A program made the translations under genes and the position numbers. Below, in pieces: positions 26,429-34,512 of a stretch of 64,000 nucleotides of DNA. Source of the stretch: Streptomyces lydicus (GTDB taxonomy: Bacteria; Actinomycetota; Actinomycetes; Streptomycetales; Streptomycetaceae); contig NZ_JNZA01000012.1 in the NCBI RefSeq assembly GCF_000717345.1, forward strand, positions 124,001 to 188,000. The letters are read 5' to 3'. The notes under the pieces are model-generated. The model was not told where the DNA came from and did no database searches. It was given only the letters and a program-made list of their open reading frames with translations. How positions within the stretch are numbered: the stretch's first letter is position 1; the number at the start of each line of letters is the position of its first letter.

Positions 26429-26653
26429 GAATTCCTGGGAAGGAGAGTCCTCGTCGGCCGGACCTCGGCACCGGACAGCGCTTCCCTCACCCAGCACCGG
26501 GCCGTGCTGGACGCCCTCGGCTCCCTCAACGTGCCGATCATCGCCGACGTCGAGTGCGGACACGTCCCGCCGCACCTGCCGATCGTCAACGGAGCGCGGG
26601 GCCACGTCGTGCACACCGCCACCCGCAGCGCACTCACCCAGACCCTGGACTGA
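26429..26653 (+). pseudogene. C-terminal remnant of an S66 (LD-carboxypeptidase/MccF-like) peptidase
   Basis: An open stretch of 74 codons with no usable start reads EFLGRRVLVGRTSAPDSASL, then VPIIADVECGHVPPHLPIVN and GHVVHTATRSALTQTLD. The block IIADVECGHVPPHLPIVNGA is the C-terminal His-containing motif of S66 peptidases, normally preceded by over 220 residues including the catalytic Ser. Those are absent, so this is a decayed 3' fragment. The remaining DNA to 26814 has no other gene. Confidence 0.7.
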
Positions 26654-26814
26654 GGCGCCCGGCCATGCCCTGCACCGGTGCTGCGGGGGCGCCCCCGGAA
26701 CCGCTGACCACACCGCCCCGCTGATGACGCGGTGCCGTGGTCACGCCGGCTCCGGGAGCGCCCCCCACAGCTCGTGCCCCGTCCCTCGCATGCTTCGCGT
26801 CGGACGGGCGGAAC

Positions 26815-28083
26815 CTAGCGGGCCTGCTGCTCGTACCCCACGAGTCGGACGCAGACGGCGAGACCTTCGAGCGCGAGCTCCAGCTCGGCCAGGCTCGGGT
26901 AGCTGGGCGCGATCCGGATCACCGCGTCGCGCGGGTCGTTGCCGTAGGGGTGGGTGGCGCCGGCCGGGGTCAGCGCGATGCCCGCCTCGGTGGCACGGCG
27001 TACGACCTCCTTGGCGCAGCCGTCCGGCACCTCCAGCGTCACGAAGTAGCCGCCCTTGGGCGCGGTCCAGGTCGCGAGTCCGGTCCCGCCGAGCTCGGCG
27101 TCCAGGATCCGCGCCACCGCCTCGAACTTCGGCTGCAGCAGGGCGCGTTGGCGCTCCATGTGCCCCCGCACGCCGTCGGCGTCGCGCAGGAACTGGACGT
27201 GCCGCAGCTGGTTGACCTTGTCGGGGCCGATCGAGCGCTTGGCGTTGTGGCCGAGCAGCCACTTCAGGTTCGCGGGCGAGGAGCCGAAGAAGGCGACACC
27301 CGCGCCGGCCATCGTGATCTTCGAGGAGGAGCCGAACACGAACGCCCGGTCCGGGTTCCCCGCCTCGTCGCAGGCGGCGAGCAGGTCGGCGATCTCGACG
27401 GGCTCTTCGGTGAGGTGGTGGGCGGCGTAGGCGTTGTCCCAGAAGATCCGGAAGTCGGGGGCCGCGGTGTTCATCGAGGCGAGCCGCGCCACCGTCGCGT
27501 CGCTGTAGCAGGTGCCGTCCGGGTTGCTGTACTTCGGGACGCACCAGATGCCCTTGACCGTCGGGTCCTCGGCGACGAGCTGCTCCACGACGTCCATGTC
27601 CGGGCCCTCGGCGGTCATCGGCACCGGGATCATGTCGATCCCGAACCGCTCGCAGAGCGCGAAGTGCCGGTCGTAACCGGGCACCGGACACAGGAACGCG
27701 ATCCGCTCCTGCTCCACCCAGCGCGAGGTGGCACCGGGCAGTACGCCGAGCAGGGCGTGCACCAGGCAGTCGTGCATCAGCTCAAGGCTGGAGTTCCCTG
27801 CGGCGAGCAGCTGTCCGGCCGGCACCTGGAGCACCTCGGCGAAGATCTCCCGCAGCTCGGGCAGTCCCTGCAGGCCGCCGTAGTTGCGTACGTCCGTGCC
27901 GTCGGCGGAGGTGTGCACTCCGCGGGGCAGGCTCAGCAGTTCCTCGGAGAGGTCGAGCTGCTCCGGTGCCGGCTTGCCCCGGGTGAGGTTGAGGGAGAGC
28001 CCGCGGGCCGTGAGGTCCTGGTAGTCCCGGCGGGCCCGCGCAAGGGCCTCGGTCAGGGCGTCGGGGCTCAGCTCGGTGGTCAT
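26815..28083 (-). CDS. PLP-dependent aminotransferase, class I/II fold (AspT-type)
   Basis: The enzyme has 422 residues from ATG 28083. Visible are LNLTRGKPAPEQLDLSEELL near the start, VPKYSNPDGTCYSD, the cofactor Asp in IFWDNAYAAHHL, and the Schiff-base Lys in FGSSSKITMAGAGVAFFGSS. The type is that of corynebacterial aspartate aminotransferases of the Aminotran_MocR-like/PF12897 group. A housekeeping or accessory Asp/Ala transamination is the likely role. It is monocistronic with an AT-richer upstream region. Confidence 0.87.
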   Translation of the reverse strand: MTTELSPDALTEALARARRDYQDLTARGLSLNLTRGKPAPEQLDLSEELLSLPRGVHTSADGTDVRNYGGLQGLPELREIFAEVLQVPAGQLLAAGNSSLELMHDCLVHALLGVLPGATSRWVEQERIAFLCPVPGYDRHFALCERFGIDMIPVPMTAEGPDMDVVEQLVAEDPTVKGIWCVPKYSNPDGTCYSDATVARLASMNTAAPDFRIFWDNAYAAHHLTEEPVEIADLLAACDEAGNPDRAFVFGSSSKITMAGAGVAFFGSSPANLKWLLGHNAKRSIGPDKVNQLRHVQFLRDADGVRGHMERQRALLQPKFEAVARILDAELGGTGLATWTAPKGGYFVTLEVPDGCAKEVVRRATEAGIALTPAGATHPYGNDPRDAVIRIAPSYPSLAELELALEGLAVCVRLVGYEQQAR

Positions 28084-28335
28084 GGTGCTTCCTCTCACAG
28101 GTGCCGCGTCGAAGGGGGGCGCCTGCCGAGAATACAAACCGACGCGGGTGGGCCCGGGAGCTGAACGCTATGTGGACGCCGTGACCTCGGAGAGTGATAT
28201 CCGCGTCCGCATACGGTAGATGGGTCATATGCGACCTTTGCGGTTGATGCTGCTCATAAGGTCCGTAAGGAGCCGAGCGACTTCCAGATCGGATGTCCGG
28301 TCGGATGTCCGAGAGTTCGGGCGCCGGTACGGGCG

Positions 28336-29283
28336 GTGACGGAGACTGCTCGTATGCACTCGCCGACCTCCATCGACGTTCCCGAGGCGTTCGCCGCGTC
28401 CTACGGCGGGCAGGGTGCCGACGCGCGGGCCTGGCTCGCCGGGCTGCCCCGCCTCGGCGCTGACCTCCTGGAGCGCTGGGACCTGCGGCCCGACGGCCCC
28501 GCCGCACACGGCATGGCCTCGCTCGTCCTGCCCGTGCTCCGCGCCGACGGCACTCCCGCCGCCCTCAAGCTCCAGCAGCTCCGGGAGGAGACCGCCGGCG
28601 CGGCCACCGGTCTGCGGACGTGGCGGGGCAACGGCATCGTCCGCCTCCTCGACCACGACGAGGAGTCCAGCAGCCAGCTGCTGGAAAGGCTCGACGCCAC
28701 CCGCACGCTGTCCTCGGTCGCCGACGACGCCCGGGCCCTGCAGATCCTCGCCGAGCTGCTGGCCCGGCTGTCGTCGGTGCCCGCCCCCGAGGGCCTGCGC
28801 ACGCTGTCCGGCCTCGCCGCCGCCATGCTCGACCAGGTCCCGCGGGCCGTGCCGGCGCTGCGCGATCCCGCCGAACAGCGGCTGGTGCGCACCTGCGCGT
28901 CCGCCGTCGCCGAGCTGGTCGGTGAACCCGGCGACCGGCTGCTGCACTGGGACCTGCACTACGACAACGTCCTCGCGGGCGAGCGGGAACCCTGGCTGGC
29001 CATCGACCCCGAGCCGCTGGCCGGGGATCCCGGGTTCGAGCTTCTGCCGGCACTGCACAACCGGTGGGCGGAGGTGGTGGCGACGGGCGACGTCGAACGT
29101 GCGGTGCTGCGCCGCTTCGACCTGCTGACCGAGGCCCTCGGCCTGGACCGGCGGCGGGCCACCGGCTGGACGCTCGGCCGTGTGCTGCAGAACGCGCTGT
29201 GGGACATCGAAGACGGCAAGACGCACCTCGAACCTGCGCAGGTCGCCATCGCCGGGGCCCTGTTGAGCCGTGCAACGCGCTGA
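28336..29283 (+). CDS. Aminoglycoside/hydroxyurea phosphotransferase family protein (APH(6)-like)
   Basis: The protein has 315 residues from GTG 28336; ATG 28354 is an alternative. It matches the streptomycin 6-kinase family with full catalytic loop LLHWDLHYDNVLAGE and LAIDPEPLAGDPGFELLPAL. The N-lobe has PAALKLQQLREETAGAATGL. In producers these enzymes protect against streptomycin-like antibiotics, but many Streptomyces carry cryptic copies. The upstream gap holds two TCGGATGTCCG copies 12 bp apart (28289-28299, 28301-28311), a possible regulatory site. Confidence 0.85.
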   Translation: MTETARMHSPTSIDVPEAFAASYGGQGADARAWLAGLPRLGADLLERWDLRPDGPAAHGMASLVLPVLRADGTPAALKLQQLREETAGAATGLRTWRGNGIVRLLDHDEESSSQLLERLDATRTLSSVADDARALQILAELLARLSSVPAPEGLRTLSGLAAAMLDQVPRAVPALRDPAEQRLVRTCASAVAELVGEPGDRLLHWDLHYDNVLAGEREPWLAIDPEPLAGDPGFELLPALHNRWAEVVATGDVERAVLRRFDLLTEALGLDRRRATGWTLGRVLQNALWDIEDGKTHLEPAQVAIAGALLSRATR

Positions 29284-29359
29284 CGTGCCCCTGCCGGAGC
29301 GCCCCGGGGGGTCCCGCTGCCCTCGGGCCTTCCGGCCGGTGGCACCGAGGGCTGGGACG

Positions 29360-30778
29360 TCAGGTGCCGGTGGTGCGCGCGGTGTCGCGGTGCGGCGCGC
29401 GGGCGACGGCCCTCGCGGGGTCCGGAGCAGCGGCTTCGGACGCGGCGGCTTCGGCCGGGTCAGCTGCCGGCGTGGCCGCCTCGGACATCGAGACCTCGGA
29501 CGTCGCGGCCTCGGGCATGGCGGGCTCGTGCAGGGTGCGCAACAGCAGCCAGCCCAGGGCGGGCAGCGCGATGAGCGGGGCGAGGGCGGTCTGCAGGGAC
29601 GTCGCGTCGGCCGCGGCGCCGATGAGGGGGCTGGCGATGCCGCCGACGCTGACCGTCAGGCCCAGGGTGACGCCGCTGGCGGTGCCGACGCGCCGGGGCA
29701 GGTAATCCTGTCCGAGGGTGACGTGCAGGGAGAAGGGTACGTACAGACCGGCGGAGGTCAGCGCGACGAACAGGTACAGCAGCGGCCCGGGGACCAGCAC
29801 GATGCCGGCGACGGCGGGCACGGTCAGCGCGTACGACCAGCGCACCACCCGGACGCGGCCGTAACGCGTCGCGAGCCGGCCGCCCGCGACGGTGCCGATC
29901 GCGCCGCCGAGGTAGAGCACGAACAGGGCCGCGGTGCCGGCGATTTCGCCTCCTCCGGTGCGCTGCCGCGCGTAGAGGGAGATGAAGGCGCTCAGGCCGA
30001 CGAAGACGATCGAGCGGCACACGATGGCCCCGGACATCCTGAGGAACGCCGGCCAGTCGTCCTTGCCCGCCGGGCGGGTGGCGGCGGAGGCGGAACGTCC
30101 GGTCGTAGTGGGCGCGTTGACCGTACGCAGGGCGGCCAGGCACAGCGCTGCGCCCACCAGGGCCGGAACGATCAGCAGCGGTGAGGCGTGCAGGCCACCG
30201 GTGGCGACGACGGCGGAGACGGCGAGCGGGGCGGTGGCGAAGCCGAGATTGCCCCCGAGGGAGAACCAGCCCATCGCGGTGTGACTGCCCCGGCTCGCGA
30301 CGCGGGCCATCCGGGCGGACTCGGGATGGTACGCCGCCACCCCGATCCCGGACACCGCGACCACCGTCAGCGTCAGCGCGTACGAGCCACTGACGCCGCT
30401 GAGCGCGACACCGACGCCTCCGGCCAGCGTGCTCACCGGCAGCAACCACGGCATCGGCCACTTGTCGGTGAGCGCGCCGAACAGCGGCTGGGCCACCGAG
30501 GAGAGCAACGAGGCGGCGAGGACGATGCCGGACGCCGCGGCGTAGGTGTAGGCCCGCTCGGCGAGGAAGAACGGCACGAGGGCGGCCACCGCGCCCTGAT
30601 AGACGTCCACACAGGCGTGCCCCAGGGCCAGCAGCAGGAGAGGGCTTCCGGACGGACGTGGTGCACCGGACGCCTCGGACCGGCGAGACCGGTGGGACCG
30701 GCGGGACTGGTGGATTCGCTGGGACGGGTCGGATCGGCCGGGCGGAGCGGCCCGGCCGGGCGGGGGAGTCGTTGGCAT
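29360..30778 (-). CDS. MFS transporter of the fosmidomycin-resistance (Fsr) type
   Basis: The protein has 472 residues from ATG 30778. It has twelve predicted helices, starting LLLLALGHACVDVYQGAVAA, which is characteristic of Fsr-like drug exporters, with the MFS loop FGALTDKWPMPWLLPVST. The first 45 residues are a repetitive Arg/Ser/His tail and the last 60 an Ala/Glu/Ser-rich tail, so the true start may be nearer the first helix. It is divergent from an AraC gene 53 bp away, which probably controls it. Confidence 0.85.
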   Translation of the reverse strand: MPTTPPPGRAAPPGRSDPSQRIHQSRRSHRSRRSEASGAPRPSGSPLLLLALGHACVDVYQGAVAALVPFFLAERAYTYAAASGIVLAASLLSSVAQPLFGALTDKWPMPWLLPVSTLAGGVGVALSGVSGSYALTLTVVAVSGIGVAAYHPESARMARVASRGSHTAMGWFSLGGNLGFATAPLAVSAVVATGGLHASPLLIVPALVGAALCLAALRTVNAPTTTGRSASAATRPAGKDDWPAFLRMSGAIVCRSIVFVGLSAFISLYARQRTGGGEIAGTAALFVLYLGGAIGTVAGGRLATRYGRVRVVRWSYALTVPAVAGIVLVPGPLLYLFVALTSAGLYVPFSLHVTLGQDYLPRRVGTASGVTLGLTVSVGGIASPLIGAAADATSLQTALAPLIALPALGWLLLRTLHEPAMPEAATSEVSMSEAATPAADPAEAAASEAAAPDPARAVARAPHRDTARTTGT

Positions 30779-30831
30779 GTCTCGATCGTCACGGCCGCCC
30801 GGCTGTCGTGCTTCCGATAAAATGCCAAGGT

Positions 30832-31578
30832 ATGCCGAACATCCGCCACACCCCCGCGGCACCGACCCACACCCTCGCGCTGGCGGCCGGAGAACGCATC
30901 GACGCGCACCGCCACGACAACCACCAGATCGTCTACGCGGGTTCCGGCGTGCTGGCCGTCACCACCGACGCCGGGACGTGGTTCGCGCCGGGTACCCGAG
31001 CCATCTGGGTGCCCGCCGGAACCGTCCACGCCCACCGCGCCTACGGCCACCTCGACCTGCACACCCTCGGCCTGCCCGTCGGCGACAACCCGCTGCGCCT
31101 CGACGCGCCCACCGTCCTCGCCGTCAGCCCCCTGCTGCGCGAGCTGATCCTCGCCTACACCCGCGACCCCACGGACACGGGCCCCGCGCGCCGCCGGCTG
31201 CGCGCGGTGCTCCTGGACCAGCTCCGCGCGTCTCCGCACGAGCCCGTGCAGCTGCCCACGCCCACCGACCCGCGCCTCGCCGCCGTCTGCGCGCTCCTGC
31301 ACACCGACCCCGCCGACCCCGGCACGCTCGCCGAGTTCGGCGCCCGCACGCACACCGGGGAGCGCACCCTCAGCCGCCTCTTCCGCTCCGAATTCGGCAT
31401 GACGTTTCCGCAATGGCGCACCCAACTGCGCCTCTACCATGCCCTGAAGATGCTGGCCGACGACCTCTCCGTCACCGCCGTCGCCCACCGCTGCGGCTGG
31501 TCCTCCACCAGCGCCTTCATCGACGTCTTCCGCCGCGCGTACGGCTACACGCCCGGCACCCACAACCGCCGGGGCTAG
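30832..31578 (+). CDS. AraC-family transcriptional regulator (cupin sensor)
   Basis: The protein has 248 residues: MPNIRHTPAAPTHTLALAAG, an N-terminal cupin with HRHDNHQIVYAGSGVLAV and FAPGTRAIWVPAGTVHAHRA, then a C-terminal AraC DNA-binding domain with ERTLSRLFRSEFGMTFPQWR and RCGWSSTSAFIDVFRRAYG. This two-domain layout occurs in local regulators of divergent MFS exporters. The Fsr-type exporter gene lies back-to-back, so it is the expected target. Confidence 0.88.
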   Translation: MPNIRHTPAAPTHTLALAAGERIDAHRHDNHQIVYAGSGVLAVTTDAGTWFAPGTRAIWVPAGTVHAHRAYGHLDLHTLGLPVGDNPLRLDAPTVLAVSPLLRELILAYTRDPTDTGPARRRLRAVLLDQLRASPHEPVQLPTPTDPRLAAVCALLHTDPADPGTLAEFGARTHTGERTLSRLFRSEFGMTFPQWRTQLRLYHALKMLADDLSVTAVAHRCGWSSTSAFIDVFRRAYGYTPGTHNRRG

Positions 31579-31628
31579 CCGCCGGCTGCCGGGCCGATCG
31601 GCTTCGGTGTTGCTTTCCTGACGGCCGT

Positions 31629-32306
31629 TCAGATGGCCATCGCCTCCTGGATCCAGCGATGGACCCGGTACGGCAGCCACCACAGCAGCGGGCCGGTGCG
31701 GGCGATCAGCCGCTCCTCCAGGAAGTCGGCGGCGATCGCCTCCGGTACGGCCGACGGCGGGGCGCCGTACGCCAGTTGGCCGATCGCCTCGTGGTAGGCG
31801 GGCTCGTCCGCGGTGAAGCGGCGCAGATCGCCCCAGCGGCGGTCGCGGATCTGCACGAAGCCGGGGCCCTGGCGCCACAGGCACTTGCAGAGGTAGTGCT
31901 CGTCGCGCCACCGCGTCAGGACGGCCGCCGGGTCGGCGGGGCCGGTCAGGGTGAGGGGCGGCTGCAGGTGGCTGAGGTCGCGCCAGCCGTCGTCGGGCTC
32001 CGGCGGCAGCCGCAGGTGCCACTCCACCAGAACGGCGCGGGCGGTCAGATCGCGTACCAGGCACAGCTGCCGGACGGCGTGCGCGGCGGTGTCCGGGTCG
32101 CCCACCGCGGTGAGGTCGACCGGGTCGGCGAGCCGGACGCGGCGCGCCCCGAGCTCCCACAGCCGGGTGGCGTACTTCTCCGGCGGGCCGGTCAGTTCGA
32201 CTGCGCCCAGGCTCATGCCGGGCAGTGCGCAGGCGTCCTCGTCGTAGTCGCGCCATGCGCTGAGTGTCAGCGCGCCTCGGGCGGGGGCGGTGGTGGTAGG
32301 GGGCAT
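31629..32306 (-). CDS. DUF5825-family protein of a radical SAM RiPP cluster
   Basis: The protein has 225 residues, starts MPPTTTAPARGALTLSAWRD and ends LPYRVHRWIQEAMAI. Segments such as CLVRDLTARAVLVEWHLRLP and YLCKCLWRQGPGFVQIRDRR match what I know of DUF5825, found almost only beside TIGR03975-type RiPP radical SAM C-methyltransferases. Its function is unknown; it may bind or present the precursor, or have a second tailoring activity. It lies 30 bp downstream of the radical SAM gene and ends the operon. Confidence 0.7.
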   Translation of the reverse strand: MPPTTTAPARGALTLSAWRDYDEDACALPGMSLGAVELTGPPEKYATRLWELGARRVRLADPVDLTAVGDPDTAAHAVRQLCLVRDLTARAVLVEWHLRLPPEPDDGWRDLSHLQPPLTLTGPADPAAVLTRWRDEHYLCKCLWRQGPGFVQIRDRRWGDLRRFTADEPAYHEAIGQLAYGAPPSAVPEAIAADFLEERLIARTGPLLWWLPYRVHRWIQEAMAI

Positions 32307-32336
32307 GGGGGTCTCCTCTCCGGGCCGGGTGGGCGC

Positions 32337-34271
32337 TCAGGCGTGGGCGACGACGGGGCGGGCCGCCGCGTCCGGCTGGTCCGCCGGGGCCGCCGCGGCG
32401 TGGGTGTGGCGCATGAAGTCGAGGCGCAGCAGATCCTCGTTGACGGCGGCGGGGGCCAGATGGACGTACTGGCCGTTGTCGGTGAAGACCAGGCCGAGCG
32501 TCACCCAGTGCTGGAGGAGGACGTGGACGGCGGCGGCGTCGAGGGCGTGCTCCGGCAGGCGCGCCGCGAGCTTGCGGGTGAGCGCGGCGGGGGTGTGCGG
32601 CTGGTCGAGAAGCCGGAAGGTCTCGATGTCGGTGGGGCGGCTGAGTTCCATGATGTCCCAGTCGAAGGCGTGCCGCCGGCTGACCAGGACGATGCGGTCG
32701 CCGAGGTCGGCGTGCGTGAGCCTGCTGTCCACGTGGCGTTTCTTCCACGCGCCGAGCGCGTCGTTGAGGGCGGTGACGGTGGGCTCGCCGATGCCGCGCT
32801 CGGGAGCCTCGAAGACGTAGGCCAGATCGAGCAGTTCGGACTCCGGCAGGTCGTAGGTGAAGCGGTAGTGCTCCTCGGGCCGCAGGCCGGTGAACCCCAG
32901 CTCGGGCCGGTTGAAGTACGGACTGAACCGCTCGATCGCGATCCGGGCCGACAGGTCGACCGGCGGGTTGAGGTGCTCCAGAGCCGGTATCTGCGCGATG
33001 ACCGGCTCGTAGTCGGCGGCGGTCTCCCCGGGGAAGCCGTGGAGGTAGTTCCAGGAGACGGACAGCCCGGTCTCGGCTCCGTCCCTGAGCATGCGGACGT
33101 TCTGGCAGCCGCTGACGCCCTTGTCCATCAGGTCGAGCACCCGGCTGTTCAGGCTCTCGATGCCCGGCTGCACGTAGATCATCCCGGCCTCGGCGAGGGT
33201 GCGCAGCTGGGGCCGGCGCATGTTCGCCTTGATCTCGATGTGCATCCGCAGGTCGTAGCCGCTGTCGATGATGCGGGGCAGCACGGTGTGGAGGTAGCCC
33301 ATGTCGAGGATGTTGTCGACGACGTACATGTCCAGCACCCGGTGGCGGCGTGCCAGGTCCATGATCTCCTTGTAGAAGGTGTCGGGGCTCTTGCTGCGGA
33401 ACTGCATGAAGGAGCCGTTGAGGCCGCAGAACGTGCAGTGGTGTTTCTCGCCCCACCAGCAGCCGCGCGCCCCCTCGACGACGAGCTTGGGCTCCACCCA
33501 GTTGCGGGCGACGGACGACGCCAGCCGCTCGAAGTAGCCGCTGTAGTCGGGCGGCAGGATGGCGACGGGCGGCAGCGGGCTGGTGCTCATCGGGTTGGCG
33601 ATGCTGGAGCCGTCGGCGCCGCGGTGGCACAGGCCGGGTACGGCGGACAGCTCCGTGCCCTCGTCGAGCGCGGTCAGCAGCTGCGGGAAAGCGGCCTCGC
33701 CCTCGCCGCGGACCACGAAGTCCACGAACGGGAAGTTGCGGTGCGCGGCGGCGCCCTGCTCGGCGTCGCAGTTCGCCCCGCCCATGACCGTCCGGATGTG
33801 CGGGGCGAGGCGTTTGACGTACTTGGCGGCGGCGAGCGCGGCGGTGTTCTGCTGGAAGGTGGAGGTGAAGCCGACGACGTCGGGACCGGCCGCGACGATC
33901 CGCTCGGCGATCTCCTGCACGAACTCCGGTACCACCCGGTGCAGTTCGTGCGACATCCGCAGCCGCGCGTCCTTCAGCTTGCCGCGCATCGACGCGCTGA
34001 ACTCCGGTACGCGCCACTCGGGATTGTCGTAGAGGGCGGAGGAGAAGACCCAGTCGCCGCACCCCATGAAGTACGAGGACAGCGCGTAGAACTGGTAGTC
34101 GTCACCGGTGAACGCGGTGCGCCGGGTGATCCAGTCGGTGAACTCCAGATTGGCGTGCAGTACGTCGGCGTGGCCGGAGGTGCGCTCGTCGACGCTCCGC
34201 CGGAGGATGCCGAGCGCGAGGGACGGCAGATCGATCGGGGACCAGGGCATGTTGACCAGCAGAACGCGCAT
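32337..34271 (-). CDS. B12-type radical SAM RiPP maturase (putative peptide C-methyltransferase)
   Basis: The enzyme has 644 residues from ATG 34271. Residues 1-200 form a cobalamin-binding-like Rossmann region (MRVLLVNMPWSPIDLPSLAL, DVVGFTSTFQQNTAALAAAK, VRGEGEAAFPQLL). The radical SAM core follows, with iron-sulfur cysteines C271, C279 and C282 in GCWWGEKHHCTFCGLNG, a CX7CX2C spacing instead of CX3CX2C. The C-terminal 150 residues resemble a peptide-handling wing. This is the RiPP maturation radical SAM protein 1 (TIGR03975-like) type, expected to methylate unactivated carbons of a precursor peptide. The precursor gene lies 121 bp upstream. Confidence 0.88.
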   Translation of the reverse strand: MRVLLVNMPWSPIDLPSLALGILRRSVDERTSGHADVLHANLEFTDWITRRTAFTGDDYQFYALSSYFMGCGDWVFSSALYDNPEWRVPEFSASMRGKLKDARLRMSHELHRVVPEFVQEIAERIVAAGPDVVGFTSTFQQNTAALAAAKYVKRLAPHIRTVMGGANCDAEQGAAAHRNFPFVDFVVRGEGEAAFPQLLTALDEGTELSAVPGLCHRGADGSSIANPMSTSPLPPVAILPPDYSGYFERLASSVARNWVEPKLVVEGARGCWWGEKHHCTFCGLNGSFMQFRSKSPDTFYKEIMDLARRHRVLDMYVVDNILDMGYLHTVLPRIIDSGYDLRMHIEIKANMRRPQLRTLAEAGMIYVQPGIESLNSRVLDLMDKGVSGCQNVRMLRDGAETGLSVSWNYLHGFPGETAADYEPVIAQIPALEHLNPPVDLSARIAIERFSPYFNRPELGFTGLRPEEHYRFTYDLPESELLDLAYVFEAPERGIGEPTVTALNDALGAWKKRHVDSRLTHADLGDRIVLVSRRHAFDWDIMELSRPTDIETFRLLDQPHTPAALTRKLAARLPEHALDAAAVHVLLQHWVTLGLVFTDNGQYVHLAPAAVNEDLLRLDFMRHTHAAAAPADQPDAAARPVVAHA

Positions 34272-34355
34272 GGCGGCTCCTCGTACGGCGGCGGATGGGC
34301 AAGGGGCGGCCACCACGCGTCACCGGCCGGCGTCGGGCGGGTGACGGCGGGCGGC

Positions 34356-34386
34356 CGGCCGGCCCGGTGGCGTACCGGGCCGGCCG
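34356..34386 (-). terminator. Attenuator-like hairpin directly after the precursor gene
   Basis: A perfect 13-bp stem, CGGCCGGCCCGGT (34356-34368) with ACCGGGCCGGCCG (34374-34386) and a 5-base loop, begins 6 bp past the precursor stop codon in the direction of transcription. RiPP operons often have such a structure after the precursor gene so that it is expressed above the tailoring genes. No T-tract follows, so partial read-through to the radical SAM gene is plausible. Confidence 0.6.
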
Positions 34387-34392
34387 GGGAGG

Positions 34393-34512
34393 TCACTCCT
34401 CCTCGGTGTCCTCCGCGGTGCGGAACGGCACGGTCACCGTGATGCCGATGCCCGGCTTGCGGTTCTCCTCGTCACCCGCGAGCGGGTCGTTGTGGATGAT
34501 GTCCTTCTGCAT
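34393..34512 (-). CDS. RiPP precursor peptide (39 aa)
   Basis: ATG 34512 follows an AGGAG site by about 8 bases. The 39-residue peptide has an acidic/polar N-terminal half, MQKDIIHNDPLAGDEENRK, then PGIGITVTVPFR, then an acidic tail TAEDTEEE. There are no cysteines, so lanthipeptide or sactipeptide chemistry is unlikely. The beta-branched run GITVTV next to the radical SAM gene suggests C-methylation of Ile/Val/Thr side chains. Core boundaries are unknown. The start codon lies inside the last 41 bp of the S9 peptidase gene in another frame, so the small gene would be easy to miss. Confidence 0.7.
   Translation of the reverse strand: MQKDIIHNDPLAGDEENRKPGIGITVTVPFRTAEDTEEE

Noticed and set aside
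28289..28311. Two TCGGATGTCCG copies as an element of their own
   Set aside because: Only two short copies; noted under the neighbouring kinase gene rather than claimed as a regulatory system.
30777..34442. Open frame of over 1200 codons on the plus strand
   Set aside because: It is a shadow of the AraC, DUF5825 and radical SAM genes; no domains, and Arg/Pro/His- and Gly/Val-rich composition typical of off-frame GC-rich DNA.
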